A DNA stretch of 64,000 nt from NCBI GenBank assembly GCA_963816545.1, contig CAWFLE010000020.1:402552-466551 (forward strand). Reading direction: 5' to 3'. The notes beneath the pieces were generated by a model. It was not told where the DNA came from and made no database searches. It was given only the letters and a program-made list of their open reading frames with translations. The stretch comes from Albimonas sp963816545. Lineage in GTDB: Bacteria; Pseudomonadota; Alphaproteobacteria; Rhodobacterales; Rhodobacteraceae. Both the position numbers and the translations under genes were made by a program. Each line of letters opens with the position of its first letter. Position 1 is the stretch's first letter. Below are positions 47,962 through 56,620 of the stretch, one piece after another.

Positions 47962-48501
47962 TCAGCCGTCGTAGCGCCCGACCCCCTTCAGGCGCAGGGG
48001 GAGGCCGGCCGCGACGAACACCACATTGCCCACCGCCTTCGCGACCCGCTGGTTCAGCCGCCCCTGCGCGTCGCGGAAGGCGCGGCCGAGCTTCGTCTCG
48101 GGCACGAGACCCAGGCCGACCTCGTTCGAGACCATCAGCACCGGGGTGCGGGTGGCGCCCAGCGCCTGGACCAGCCACTCGGCCTCGGCCTCCGGGTCGC
48201 GGCCATGGTGCATGAGGTTCGACAGCCACAGGGTCAGGCAGTCCACCACCACCGCGTCCAGGTTGGTGGAGGCCGCGAGCGCCGCCGGCAGGTCCAGCGC
48301 GGCCTCGACGGTGCGCCATCCCTCGCCGCGTTCGGCCCTGTGGCGGGCGATGCGGTCGCGCATCTCGTCGTCCAGAGGCTCGGCGGTGGCGATGTAGAGA
48401 CAGTCCGGGCCCAGCGCCTCGGCCCAGTCCAGCGCCGCGCGGGTCTTGCCAGACCGCGCACCCCCCAGCACCAGCGCATGGCGCTCCAGCACGTCGCTCA
48501 T
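47962..48501 (-). CDS. cobU: Adenosylcobinamide kinase / adenosylcobinamide-phosphate guanylyltransferase
   Basis: 179 residues. P-loop LVLGGARSGKTRAALDWAEA at the N-terminus, then YIATAEPLDDEMRDRIARHR with the guanylylated His, VDCLTLWLSNLMHHG, LMVSNEVGLGLVPETKLGRA and the family end VVFVAAGLPLRLKG. It phosphorylates adenosylcobinamide and transfers GMP to it, making the substrate for CobS. It faces cobS/cobC and glpD. Complete and of usual length. Confidence 0.95.
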   Translation of the reverse strand: MSDVLERHALVLGGARSGKTRAALDWAEALGPDCLYIATAEPLDDEMRDRIARHRAERGEGWRTVEAALDLPAALAASTNLDAVVVDCLTLWLSNLMHHGRDPEAEAEWLVQALGATRTPVLMVSNEVGLGLVPETKLGRAFRDAQGRLNQRVAKAVGNVVFVAAGLPLRLKGVGRYDG

Positions 48502-48630
48502 CGTCGTCCCCCGGAGGATCGCGGCCCGGTCAACGCCTAGCCGGTCCGGGGGGCGCTGGCCAGAGCCACACGTTCGGCTCTATGGGGCATAGCATGCACG
48601 CCGGCGGATGCGGCGAAACGCCTTGGCGAG
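48502..48630. other. Spacer between cobU and IS3 element
   Basis: Contains the left part of the first IS3-family element, whose exact end I cannot define. The cobU promoter should also lie here; none is clear. Confidence 0.3.
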
Positions 48631-48897
48631 ATGCGCAAGAGCCGTTTCAGCGACGAGCAGATCATCTCGATCGTGAGAGAGCATGCAGCAGGCTTAGGCA
48701 CAGCGGAGCTTTGCCGGAAGCACGGGATCAGCGACGCGACGTTTTACAAGTGGCGGTCGCGCTATGGCGGCATGGAGCCGAGCGACGCCAAACGGCTGCG
48801 AACGCTGGAAGAGGAGAATGGTCGGCTCAAGAAGCTGCTTGCGGAATCCGTGATGGACGTCTCGGCGCTGCGCGAGATGCTCGGAAAAAACTTCTGA
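48631..48897 (+). CDS. IS3-family transposase OrfA (first element)
   Basis: 88 residues: MRKSRFSDEQIISIVREHAA, then GLGTAELCRKHGISDATFYK, WRSRYGGMEPSDAKRLRTLE with a leucine-zipper-like end. Typical helix-turn-helix OrfA of the IS3 family. Its last codons contain the slippery heptamer A AAA AAC (48885-48891), where a -1 shift would enter the OrfB frame. Confidence 0.88.
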   Translation: MRKSRFSDEQIISIVREHAAGLGTAELCRKHGISDATFYKWRSRYGGMEPSDAKRLRTLEEENGRLKKLLAESVMDVSALREMLGKNF

Positions 48898-49040
48898 CGC
48901 CTGGTTCAAGGAGGAATGCCGTGAGCTGGGCAATGACTGAAAAGAGCTATCCGCAGCGTCGCGCCTGCGCGCTGGTCGGGATCGCGCCGAAGACGTTCCG
49001 ATACGCCTCGACGCGGCCGGACGACGGCGAACTTCGCGAC
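48885..49040 (+). pseudogene. IS3-family OrfB fragment, cut off by the next element
   Basis: In the -1 frame the sequence reads KKLLTPGSRRNAVSWAMTEK, then SYPQRRACALVGIAPKTFRY, the start of an IS3 OrfB. It stops at 49040, exactly where the terminal repeat of the second IS3 element begins. The rest of OrfB is not found on the other side at 50324, so part of the first element was deleted. Confidence 0.8.
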
Positions 49041-49078
49041 TGACGTTGCCCCCTGATCCCGGACTGGGTGCGTGTTCA

Positions 49079-49981
49079 CTATGCGGCCATGGCTCGGGTC
49101 ATGTCGATCCTCGCCTGCTCTGGCGTCCTGTAGCCGATGCTCGAGTGCCTGCGCCGGCGGTTGTAGAAGATGGCGATGTACTCGAAAAGGGCGGCCTTGG
49201 CCTCACGGCGAGAGGCGAACCGGGTTCGGTGGACCAGTTCCGTCTTCAACGAGCCGAAGAAGCTCTCCATCGGCGCGTTGTCGAGGCAATTGCCCTTGCC
49301 GCTCATCGAGGCGAGCGCCCCATGCGCCTTCAGCAGCCTCCGATAGTCGCCGCAGGCGTATTGAACACCACGATCGGAGTGGCAGATCAGGCCCGGCGTC
49401 GGCCTTCGATTCCGCAACGCCATGCGCATGGCGTCGACCGCGAGGCTCCCTTTCAGCCGATCGGACATCGACCAGCCGACGATCTCCATCGTGGCCAGGT
49501 CCTTGACCGCGGCGAGATAGAGCCAGCTTTCATCGGTGGGCATGTAGCTGATGTCGGCGAGCCAGACCGTGTCTGGCGTCCCTACCTTGAAGTTGCGCGC
49601 CAGCAGGTTCGGCGCGATGCCGAGATCGTGTCGGCTGTCGGTCGTGCGCGGCACGCGGCGGCCCCGCCGCGGCGGCCGGATGCCGTTTTGCTTCATGAGC
49701 CTGGCCACCGTCTTCCGGGCGATGCGCTCGCCTTGGGCGACCAGCTCGGCGTGGATGCGCGGCGCGCCGTAGCGTGCGCGGCTGTCTTCAAAGATCGTGC
49801 GGATCCGGGCTGCCATCGTGTCCTGCGCCGCCCGGCTCGCCGCCCTGTCGGGGGTGGCCGCGCGCCAGGCGTGAAACCAGCTCGGGCTCACCGACAGAAC
49901 CCGGCACATCAGCCGGACGGCGTGCTCCGCGACATGGGCGGCGATGAAGGCGAGCTTCGCGTTCATTGTTTCGCCGCCCAC
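49079..49981 (-). CDS. IS3-family transposase OrfB (DDE integrase core)
   Basis: About 300 residues in the -1 frame relative to OrfA. HTH_21-like region in RIRTIFEDSRARYGAPRIHA; DDE triad in VWLADISYMPTDESW (Asp), GLICHSDRGVQYACGDY (Asp) and DNAPMESFFGSLKTELVHR (Glu); C-terminus YNRRRRHSSIGYRTPEQ. Intact and probably active. It is normally made as an OrfAB fusion by frameshifting at the heptamer noted for OrfA; the ATG at MNAKLAFIAAHVAEHAVRL could also start a separate OrfB. Confidence 0.93.
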   Translation of the reverse strand: MGGETMNAKLAFIAAHVAEHAVRLMCRVLSVSPSWFHAWRAATPDRAASRAAQDTMAARIRTIFEDSRARYGAPRIHAELVAQGERIARKTVARLMKQNGIRPPRRGRRVPRTTDSRHDLGIAPNLLARNFKVGTPDTVWLADISYMPTDESWLYLAAVKDLATMEIVGWSMSDRLKGSLAVDAMRMALRNRRPTPGLICHSDRGVQYACGDYRRLLKAHGALASMSGKGNCLDNAPMESFFGSLKTELVHRTRFASRREAKAALFEYIAIFYNRRRRHSSIGYRTPEQARIDMTRAMAA

Positions 49982-50265
49982 TGCGCGAAAAAAGCCGAGG
50001 CTTTGCGCATCACCTCCACTTCTTCCTTCAGACGGCGGTTCTCGCGCCGCAATTCGGCAAGCTCCGCCGCCTCGACCTTCTGACGCCGGCTGGCCTCGGC
50101 CGAACCTGCCGCCTCCACTTCAAGCCGCCAGCCCTTGAGCTGCGAGGAGGCGACCCCCAGCTCCCTGGCCACGCCGGCCTGCGTGGCGCCCGGCGCCGAC
50201 AGGCGCGCGACAGCCTGCTCCTTGAACTCCGTCGTGAAACGACGGCGCGGTTCCTTGCTCATCAT
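49963..50265 (-). CDS. IS3-family transposase OrfA (second element)
   Basis: 100 residues: MSKEPRRRFTTEFKEQAVAR, LSAPGATQAGVARELGVASS, QLKGWRLEVEAAGSAEASRR, then a Glu/Arg-rich coiled coil and an end in ASAFFAQWAAKQ. The codons GCT TTT TTC hold a perfect U UUU UUC slippery heptamer (GAAAAAA at 49987-49993 on the given strand). A -1 slip there reads directly into OrfB. Confidence 0.92.
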   Translation of the reverse strand: MMSKEPRRRFTTEFKEQAVARLSAPGATQAGVARELGVASSQLKGWRLEVEAAGSAEASRRQKVEAAELAELRRENRRLKEEVEVMRKASAFFAQWAAKQ

Positions 50266-50323
50266 CCCATCCTCCGTCCCGGGGGTACTTTACCTCCCAG
50301 TCCGGGATCAGGGGGCAACGTCA

Positions 50324-50711
50324 GCTCCAGGATCACCCCCATTGCAGGCCCGTCGGGATAGTCGCCAAGGGGCGGTAGGCTGCTTGCGCAACCTGAGCCG
50401 TACCGACCAACAAAAGGCCCTCCAGACCCGGTCTCGGCGCCTCCCGTCAATGAAGGCCGGCTGGATCGACGAAGGCTGTCTCCCGCTCCTCGCGTGAAAC
50501 CCCATCCCCTCCATTCCAAGGGTCAGCATCGCCGGCCAGCCCAGGGTCATGCGACACCAGCCCGGTTTGGATCGCCCGGCTTCCCCGCTCCGCTGCCGTA
50601 GACCGAACCGTAGGCCAAGACGCGCCTGTTGATCCCAGCCCAGAAGCCGCTTGGTCCTTGATCTTGCTGAGGTCAGGCTTGATCGCAGTGCCTGCAACGG
50701 GAACAGAACCC
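50324..50711. other. Region between IS3 element and island repeat without a recognisable gene
   Basis: Several overlapping open frames exist on the minus strand, but none has family features. Base composition is lower in GC than the chromosome, like the island to its right. Probably remnant mobile DNA. Confidence 0.4.
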
Positions 50712-50790
50712 CTATCACCGGCACCACCTCCATCTTCAAGCCGTTGTTCAACCTCAGCTTTGTCGCGGGACGGAGCGAGCGGAGAACATG
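50712..50790 (+). repeat. tRNA-Thr 3'-end repeat plus integrase leader, inverted copy
   Basis: CTATCACCGGCACCACC (50712-50728) equals the 3' end of the tRNA-Thr at 53043 plus two bases. The next 60 bases also match, ungapped at roughly four positions in five, the stretch between that tRNA and the integrase start, including AGCCGTTGT, AACCTCAGCTTTGTCG, GGACGGAGCGAGCG and CATGG. The copy is in the opposite orientation to the one at 52979-53057. Confidence 0.75.
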
Positions 50791-50795
50791 GTGCC

Positions 50796-51713
50796 TCATC
50801 CAAGCGGCCCTGACCGCGCGGGGTGGGACAAGAAGATAGTCCGAGGGCGGCCGGTATGTGCGGTTGATCGTCCTTCGCGGCTTGCCGCGATGGCTTCGAG
50901 CGTCGACAGCGGGATTTCATCGACGGCGCGGATCGGGGTTTGATCGCGCCCTTGGTCACCTTCCTCTTCGCGGATCATATTGAGCCTCTCACAGAGCTCA
51001 CGCGGTGTTGCACTGATCAGCCCCCCCATCGAGAAAAATGCAAGAAATGCACCGGGCGAAAGCCTTCGTCTGCTCCCCCACTGAGATGCGAAACATAACA
51101 GGTCCGATAGTGGGTGGAAGTACGGACGCCACTTTTTCATCTTCCGGAGATCGACTGGCCATCGCTTTCTGGAAAGATTAACAGATATACGGTCTGCGAA
51201 CATCCAGTTCAAGCCTTCAACAGCTGGCAGCACCCCTGCCCGCGGATCAAGCGCAGACCGTGGGTGATAAAACATGTAAAGAGGGACGCAGCCGGAAGTT
51301 GTCGCTGCCTGTTCGATGAGCAGCTTGTGCTGCTTCGCGTAAATCTTACTACCTGACCTTGGCGTACTACTTGCTACCGCTCTCCCGCCGTGGTCAAGCT
51401 CGCGATACTCCCAGTAGGGCGATTTTACTTTGCGGTTCAGATGAGCGCGTTTTGCTTGAATGTGGAGGCGCAGATACCTCTGGCCGTCGGCAGCAGATTT
51501 ATTCACAAACTCCCAGTCCATGTCCTCGCCGGTGGCCGCCTCGTCGTGCGGGAAGTTCGTTAAAATGCCGAACGGCTCAAAAGGCACAAGCCCTGCCATT
51601 AGAATGTCCGTAATTGTCTCCTCTCTGAAGTTACGGTTCTTGTGTTGGTCCCGCTCTAGTATTTCCGCCGCGAACGGTGGGAACGTCCGCGAAAACCTGC
51701 AAAGTAGATCCAC
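50796..51713 (-). CDS. Hypothetical island protein with nuclease-like motif order (DUF6615-like)
   Basis: 305 residues. Conserved-looking points are NRNFREETITDILMAGLVPF near residue 30, then TGEDMDWEFVNKSAADGQRY (Asp near 65) and LRLHIQAKRAHLNRK (QxK near 87), followed by KQHKLLIEQAATTSGCVPLY and MFYHPRS. From memory this resembles DUF6615. The order Glu, Asp, Gln-x-Lys is like that of PD-(D/E)XK-type nucleases, but this is a motif impression, not a proven fold. Codon use is less GC-biased than in chromosomal genes, which fits recent transfer. It is the only cargo gene between the two tRNA-end repeats besides the integrase. Confidence 0.6.
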   Translation of the reverse strand: MDLLCRFSRTFPPFAAEILERDQHKNRNFREETITDILMAGLVPFEPFGILTNFPHDEAATGEDMDWEFVNKSAADGQRYLRLHIQAKRAHLNRKVKSPYWEYRELDHGGRAVASSTPRSGSKIYAKQHKLLIEQAATTSGCVPLYMFYHPRSALDPRAGVLPAVEGLNWMFADRISVNLSRKRWPVDLRKMKKWRPYFHPLSDLLCFASQWGSRRRLSPGAFLAFFSMGGLISATPRELCERLNMIREEEGDQGRDQTPIRAVDEIPLSTLEAIAASREGRSTAHTGRPRTIFLSHPARSGPLG

Positions 51714-51810
51714 CTAACCACCCCCCTCATTTGCCCGTTGAACCATGAAATCTGCCAGCCTCACCGAGCGCAATGGTTCGCCGGCTAAAAATTGAGCTCT
51801 TCCCCCCTTG

Positions 51811-52981
51811 TTACGCCACCAGCGCCAGCCATTTTTCAAGGATGGCCAGAGGGTAGCCGCACCCGTAGCTCTGCCCAACGCCGTCAGACTGCCAGCCGCC
51901 GATCTGGTCAACGATGTCCGTGGGACATTCCACGGCCCGCAGCCGGTCCCGCATGGAATGTCGGAAGCTGTGCATCGTGCATCGCTCCGGAACACGCGGC
52001 CTCAGCCACTTGTTCAGGGCCGCGCTAGCGGAGTTCGCGGACGTAGTGTTGGTCCGGTTGTAGCGAGAGAAGGCGAACTCGCTGCCGCCCTCCTGGGCAA
52101 CGATCCTCTGAGCAGCCCAGAGAGAAGTCCCCACCAGGGGGACAAGCCTCGCGCTGCCCGACGTCTTCAGGCGACGCCACGGGTGTTCCCGGATAACTAT
52201 GTGTGGGTGCGGGCCATCCAGCCGAAAGTCCGATTTCAACGCCCCTGCCGCCTCCGCCAGCCGCATTCCCGTGTCAGACACCAGCGCGACCAGCCAACGC
52301 ACGTCGTCATCTAGCCTGCAGCATTCCGCCTGCACCTTCCGGATGATGTCGGTGGGGATCGGGTGGCGTTCTTCGACCCCAGCCTGACGGTCGTAAAACG
52401 CCGGCGAAGGGGTTGTTCAGCTCGATCCCGGCTTCAGCAGCCGCGAAACTGGTGACCGCGCGAACCGTTCCGAAGATGCGGGTGATGCTGCTGCCAGCGA
52501 GGCCCCTCGCCAACAGGCCGTCCCTGAAAGCGTTGGCGTGCTTGCGCGTGTAGTCGCCAAGGTTCTTGTCCCCGCAAATGTCGATCACATAGCCGCACGC
52601 TCGCTCGGCCGACCGCTGAAGTGCAATGGGGCGACCATGGACCTTCCGCCGCAGACAAATGGCCACCGCCTCGGACAGCTTCACCACGTCATCGTTCGCG
52701 GACGGCGTCCCATGGCTCCGCTGCGCTGAGGCGTCAGCCATACGGAGAAGGTGCTTGCCCGGCAGATCGGTCCGCTCAAGCCGCAGGTGATGCCAATACT
52801 CGTCCAGTTGCCGGGCGGCCCGGGTGGCTCTGGCTGCGGCGACCGCACGGGAGCGGGTCCGCAGAGAGCAGGCGATCCGGTGCGACACATAGTGCGGCTT
52901 CAAATCAGTCGGGACGCGCCTGGAGAAATCGCAGATGCCGCCCTTCAGGAAGCAGTGCGAAGCCGTTTTAGTCTCGGCCAT
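51811..52981 (-). CDS. Tyrosine recombinase / site-specific integrase (one apparent +1 frameshift)
   Basis: About 389 residues after removing one base from the AAAA at 52395-52398. N-terminal part: MAETKTASHCFLKGGICDFS with a short SAM-like arm-binding region, typical of phage integrases with a DUF6538-like start. Catalytic residues: Arg in VSDTGMRLAEAAG, His-x-x-Arg in MHSFRHSMRDRLR, Trp in IGGWQSDGVG and nucleophile Tyr in GQSYGCGY. The ATG lies 62 bases from the tRNA-Thr 3' end and transcription runs away from the tRNA, the standard layout of tRNA-targeting islands. Confidence 0.87.
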
Positions 52982-53057
52982 GGGCTACGCTCGCTCCGTC
53001 CTTCGACAAAGCTGAGGTTCCACAACGGCTTGGGGAGACGGGTGGTGCCGGTGATAG
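52979..53057 (-). other. Attachment-site candidate at tRNA-Thr 3' end
   Basis: Spans the last bases of the tRNA and the leader up to the integrase start codon. The matching sequence at 50712-50790 is inverted, so these two do not form the direct repeats expected of attL/attR. A rearrangement, or a second element that used the same site, is implied. Confidence 0.55.
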
Positions 53058-53119
53058 GACTTCGAACCTACGACCCCATCATTACGAATGACGTGCTCTA
53101 CCAGCTGAGCTACACCGGC
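53043..53119 (-). tRNA. tRNA-Thr (CGT anticodon)
   Basis: Acceptor stem GCCGGTG/CACCGGC, D-arm GCTCAGCTGGTAGAGC, anticodon stem CGTCA/TGATG with loop TTCGTAA (anticodon CGT), T-arm with GTTCGAAGTC, and encoded CCA end. All cloverleaf stems pair. It lies just downstream of hemY on the same strand and has an integrase at its 3' side. Confidence 0.95.
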
Positions 53120-53175
53120 GACCGGAGGCGGAAGTAACCGAGGGGACCGGCCTTGGCAAGGCCCCTCGGCGGGGG

Positions 53176-54621
53176 TCAGGAGCGCGGCGTCTCGGCGTCC
53201 TCCACCGGGTCGCCGGCGGGGTGCGCGGGACGCGACGTCGCCTCCAGCGAAGCGAGGATCACGGGCAGCAGCGCCTGCTCCGCCGCGCGGGATTCTCCGG
53301 CCCCCTCGCGGCTGCTTCCAGGCGAGGGAATCCACCGCGCCGCACTTGTCGCAGATCGGCGTCCAGTCGTCATGGACATGGCCGCAGACGTCGCAGGTCC
53401 ATCGCTCCCCCCGCGGGGCCGAGAGGGCGCGGGCGAGCCACGCGCGCACCACATGGTCGTCCCCGCCCGAGCCGCGCTCCACCGCCGCCATGATCGCGAG
53501 GCTGCGGGTGGTCGGCCGCGTCTCAGGCAGGTCGCCCAGCGCCTTGCGGGCGCCGGGAAAGTCCTCGGCCGCGAGCGCCAGCTCGGCCTCCAGCATCCGG
53601 GTCTCCGGGTGGTCCCGATTCTCGGCGGTCAGGAGGCGGAAGCGCTTGCGCCGCTCCTCCGGCGTCTCGTCGGGGACGAGGGCCGCGAAGGCCGCGGCGA
53701 GGTCCGGGTGGGGCGACAGCTTCCAGGTCTGGCGCAGGGTCTTCTGGGCCTTCGAGACCTGCCCCTCCGCCCGCAGGCGGTCGGCGGCGGCGACGGAGGC
53801 GGGCGCGAGGGCGGGAGAGCGCTTGTGCGCCTCCAGCGCCGCATCCCGGGCGCGGGTCTCGTCGCCGTTCTCCAGCGACATCCGCGCCTCGGCGAGCGCG
53901 AGGACGGCGTCGCGCCGGGCGCCCACCTCGCGCGGGAGCTTGCCGGCCCGCACCTCGGCCGCGAGCGTGCGGCGTGCGGAACCCCAGTCCCGCCGGCCGG
54001 TCTGCAGATCGAAGAGGCGCGACATCACCTCCCCGTCCTTGGGGCGCAGCGCGAAGGCGCGTTCGGCGAGCTTCAGCGCCCGGTCCTCGTCCCCGCGGGC
54101 CTGGGCCTGGGCCATCAGGCCCTTCACCCCGATCGCCTGGGTCTTGGGACGGCGCGCGAGCGCCTTGTAGTAGGTCTCGGCCCGCGCCTCCTGGCCCGCT
54201 TCATGCGCGGCCTGGGCGGCGAGGAGGTTCGGCAGGTCCGGCCGGTCCAGCAGGCGGCCCGCCTTCTCGGCCTTGGCCAGCGCGCGCTTCGGGTCGCCCT
54301 CCGCCAGCGCGACCATGCCGTTGGTCAGCGCCTCCAGCCCCCGGCGCATGCGGGAGCGGCCGAAGAACCGCTGGACCGCCGTCTCGTCCCCCGTGAGGAA
54401 GCGGATCACCGCGATCAGCAGGCCCAGAAGCTTCCACGCGACCCAGAGCAGGATCACCGCCGCCACGAACAGCGCTACGAAGGCGAGCGGGTCGAAGAAG
54501 TAGGCCCGCCCGTCCCAGGTGATCTCGATCCCGCCCGGCGTGTCGAGCAGCACGCCGACGCCATAGGCGACGGCGGCGAGCACCGCCACGAACAGGCCCG
54601 CGCGAACCAGCAGCCAGATCA
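53176..54621 (-). CDS. hemY: HemY-like tetratricopeptide membrane protein (one apparent +1 frameshift)
   Basis: Starts MIWLLVRAGLFVAVLAAVAY, with AAGGA eight bases upstream; an ATG nine bases earlier (54630) is also possible. Two N-terminal membrane helices (residues 1-20 and about 40-65) are followed by helical TPR-like repeats (AEGDPKRALAKAEKAGRLLD onwards). Near the C-terminus is a Cys4 ribbon, RWTCDVCGHVHDDWTPICDK. An extra G in the run at 53301-53305 makes the frame run through the tRNA; without it the protein ends GDPVEDAETPRS at 53176. HemY proteins of this type accompany heme-synthesis genes, but their exact biochemical role is unsettled. Confidence 0.85.
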
Positions 54622-54698
54622 TCCCGCGCATCCTTTTCCTTGTTCGTCCGGCAAGCGGACCTTGTGGGCGCCGCCGGTCCCCCCGGCGGCGTCTGCGC

Positions 54699-56132
54699 TC
54701 ACTCGCCCAGCGTTTCCGCGCGCCAGCCATCCACCGCCCGGACGGCCGCGCGGCGCGCCCGCGCGTCCGAAAGCCAGTCCGCCATCGCCTCCTGCGCCTC
54801 CGGCGGCAGGCCGTCCAGCGCGGCGAGAGCCCCTTCGAGGTCCCCCTCCCGCAGGCGTACGGCGGCGCGGCCGATCATCGCTTCCAGCCCGTCGCCCTCG
54901 ACCTCCGCCACAGGCACGCCCGAGAGGCGCGCGCGCAGCGAGGCCACGGCCTGGTTGAAGAAGTCGGGCTCGGCCTGCGCGAGGCTCGCGGCCTGGAGCG
55001 CGCGGCGGGCCGCGTCGGTGTAGCGGGCGCGGAGGGCGTCCATCGTCGGCACGCCTGCGGCCCCGGCCGTCACGCCCTCCGGCGCCTCGGCGTAGGGCTG
55101 CAGACGGGTCAGCGCGTCCTCGTAGCCCTGGCCCTCGTCCAGCGCCTGCTGGATGTCGCGGAAGCCGGCGGAAAGCGCCGCGCGACGGTCGGCGGCGTCG
55201 GCCTCGTCCTGGGCGGCGCCCGCGTCGGCCTCGGCCTGCTGAGCGCGGGCCTCAGCCTGCTCGATGCGGTCGGCCAGGGAGGAGACCTGCTGGGAGAGCT
55301 GCTCCATGCGCCCGCGCAGCTCCTCGGTCACCGAGGAGAAGGCGGCGATGCGCTCCGCGGCCTCGGGGGGCAGGTCGGCGGCGCCGCCCACGTCGGTGAG
55401 GTTGCGCGAGAGGGAATCGAGCCGCTGGCGCAGGTCCGCGACCGTCTCCTCCAGCCCGTCGGTCCGGGCGGAGGCGATCTCCTCCACTCGCGCCTCCACG
55501 GCGTCGAGGCGGTCGGTCACCGGGGCGAGGTCGGGGCCGCCCTCCAGTTCGGCGACGCGCGATTCGAGCGCGGCGACCCGCTCCTGCGACGCGGCGTCCA
55601 TCTCGGCGCGAAGTGCGTCGAGATCCTCGGCCGCCACGGCGTCGGGGGCGGCGAACCACTGAGCGACCGGCGCGGGCAGGTTCGGCGCGACCCGGGGCAG
55701 AGCCCAGAGCGCCAAGGCCGCCCCGATCAGAAGAATCACCAGCGCCTGGAGCGCGCGGGCGGCGAGGCTGGAGCGGGCGTGCTCGTCGGGCTCGGCCTCC
55801 TCGGGGTACGGATCCACCGTCTCCTCGGGGCGGGCGCGGGCGGCCTCGCGGTCCGCGTCGTCAGGGTAGGAGCCGCTATCGAGGCCGGCGGCGAGCTCGT
55901 TCTCGTCCCGGTCGCGGTCCTCGGCGCGGAAATCCTCGTCGGCGAGGCGATCCTCCTCGTCCGTGAGGCGCGCGTCCTCGGGCTCGTCCTCGCGCCGGGG
56001 CTCGAACTCGGACGGCGAGCCGGCCTCCGCGGCGACCGCCTCCTCCGCCTGCTCGTCCAGCGGCCTGCCGACCCCGGCGTCCTGATGCGGAGCGGCGGGG
56101 GCCGCCTCGTCGTCTCGCTTGTCGTTGCTCAT
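54699..56132 (-). CDS. Mitofilin-family inner-membrane protein
   Basis: 477 residues starting MSNDKRDDEAAPAAPHQDAG. A long acidic N-terminal domain (about 1-115, rich in Asp and Glu) is followed by one membrane helix (ALQALVILLIGAALALWALP), a coiled coil rich in Glu/Ala/Arg (about 165-310) and a helical C-terminal mitofilin signature ending VDGWRAETLGE. In Alphaproteobacteria this gene sits between hemD and hemY, as here, and related proteins shape the intracytoplasmic or inner membrane. The start is taken after the upstream non-coding-like leader. Confidence 0.88.
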   Translation of the reverse strand: MSNDKRDDEAAPAAPHQDAGVGRPLDEQAEEAVAAEAGSPSEFEPRREDEPEDARLTDEEDRLADEDFRAEDRDRDENELAAGLDSGSYPDDADREAARARPEETVDPYPEEAEPDEHARSSLAARALQALVILLIGAALALWALPRVAPNLPAPVAQWFAAPDAVAAEDLDALRAEMDAASQERVAALESRVAELEGGPDLAPVTDRLDAVEARVEEIASARTDGLEETVADLRQRLDSLSRNLTDVGGAADLPPEAAERIAAFSSVTEELRGRMEQLSQQVSSLADRIEQAEARAQQAEADAGAAQDEADAADRRAALSAGFRDIQQALDEGQGYEDALTRLQPYAEAPEGVTAGAAGVPTMDALRARYTDAARRALQAASLAQAEPDFFNQAVASLRARLSGVPVAEVEGDGLEAMIGRAAVRLREGDLEGALAALDGLPPEAQEAMADWLSDARARRAAVRAVDGWRAETLGE

Positions 56133-56237
56133 GTCGCCGTCCTGAACTCCCTCGCGGCCGGTCGTCGGCCCCGGCCCCGCAAGGCTAGGCAAGCCGCGCC
56201 CCCGGAACAAGCCGCCGCGATGCGGCGCGCCGTCCCT

Positions 56238-56620
56238 TCATGTCTCGCGCAGGGCCCGCAGGAGCGCCTGCATCTCCACCTCCATCGCCGCCCGCGTCGG
56301 CGCGGAGGCCACCGTGACTCGCCCGAACCCCGCCTCCCGCAGCGGCGCCGCGGCCGCCTCCGAGATCGCGGGGGCGGCGATGGCCGAGAGGTCGAACCGT
56401 CCCGCGACCAGCTCCGCCAGCGCGCGGGCGCTGCGGGGCGAGAACACCGGCGCCGCCCGGACCTCGTCCGACGCGAGCGCGGCCTCGGCCTCCTGCCCCA
56501 ACCGCTCGGCCGAACGCATGAGGTAGACCTGAGCCTCGTGCAGGACCAGCCCGGAGTGAAGAAGATGGGCGCGAAGGGCGGGATTGGTCTCGGCGCCCTT
56601 GAAATTACGTGCAAACCCTG
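56238..56620 (-). pseudogene. hemD: 5'-truncated uroporphyrinogen-III synthase
   Basis: About 125 codons remain, matching the C-terminal domain: LRAHLLHSGLVLHEAQVYLM, SDEVRAAPVFSPRSARALAE, LVAGRFDLSAIAAPAISEAA and FGRVTVASAPTRAAMEVEM. HemD proteins have about 230-240 residues in two domains; the N-terminal half is absent. Upstream of about 56620 the sequence is unrelated. The first ATG inside the remnant is at 56519. Because hemD is needed for heme and cobalamin synthesis, a complete copy should exist elsewhere unless this junction is an assembly error. Confidence 0.72.

Larger units (their letters stand above)
49041..50323 (-). mobile_element. Complete IS3-family element with 28-bp perfect terminal inverted repeats
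   Basis: Bases 49041-49068 are the exact reverse complement of 50296-50323; each end begins TGACGTTGCCCCCTGATCCC going inward. The element is 1283 bp and carries intact orfA and orfB. The flanks (gcgac on the left, gctcc on the right) show no target duplication, which suggests an adjacent deletion or recombination between copies after insertion. Confidence 0.92.

Noticed and set aside
50700..50740. Second tRNA-Thr gene
   Set aside because: Only the last 15 or so bases of the tRNA are present; there is no D-arm or anticodon arm.
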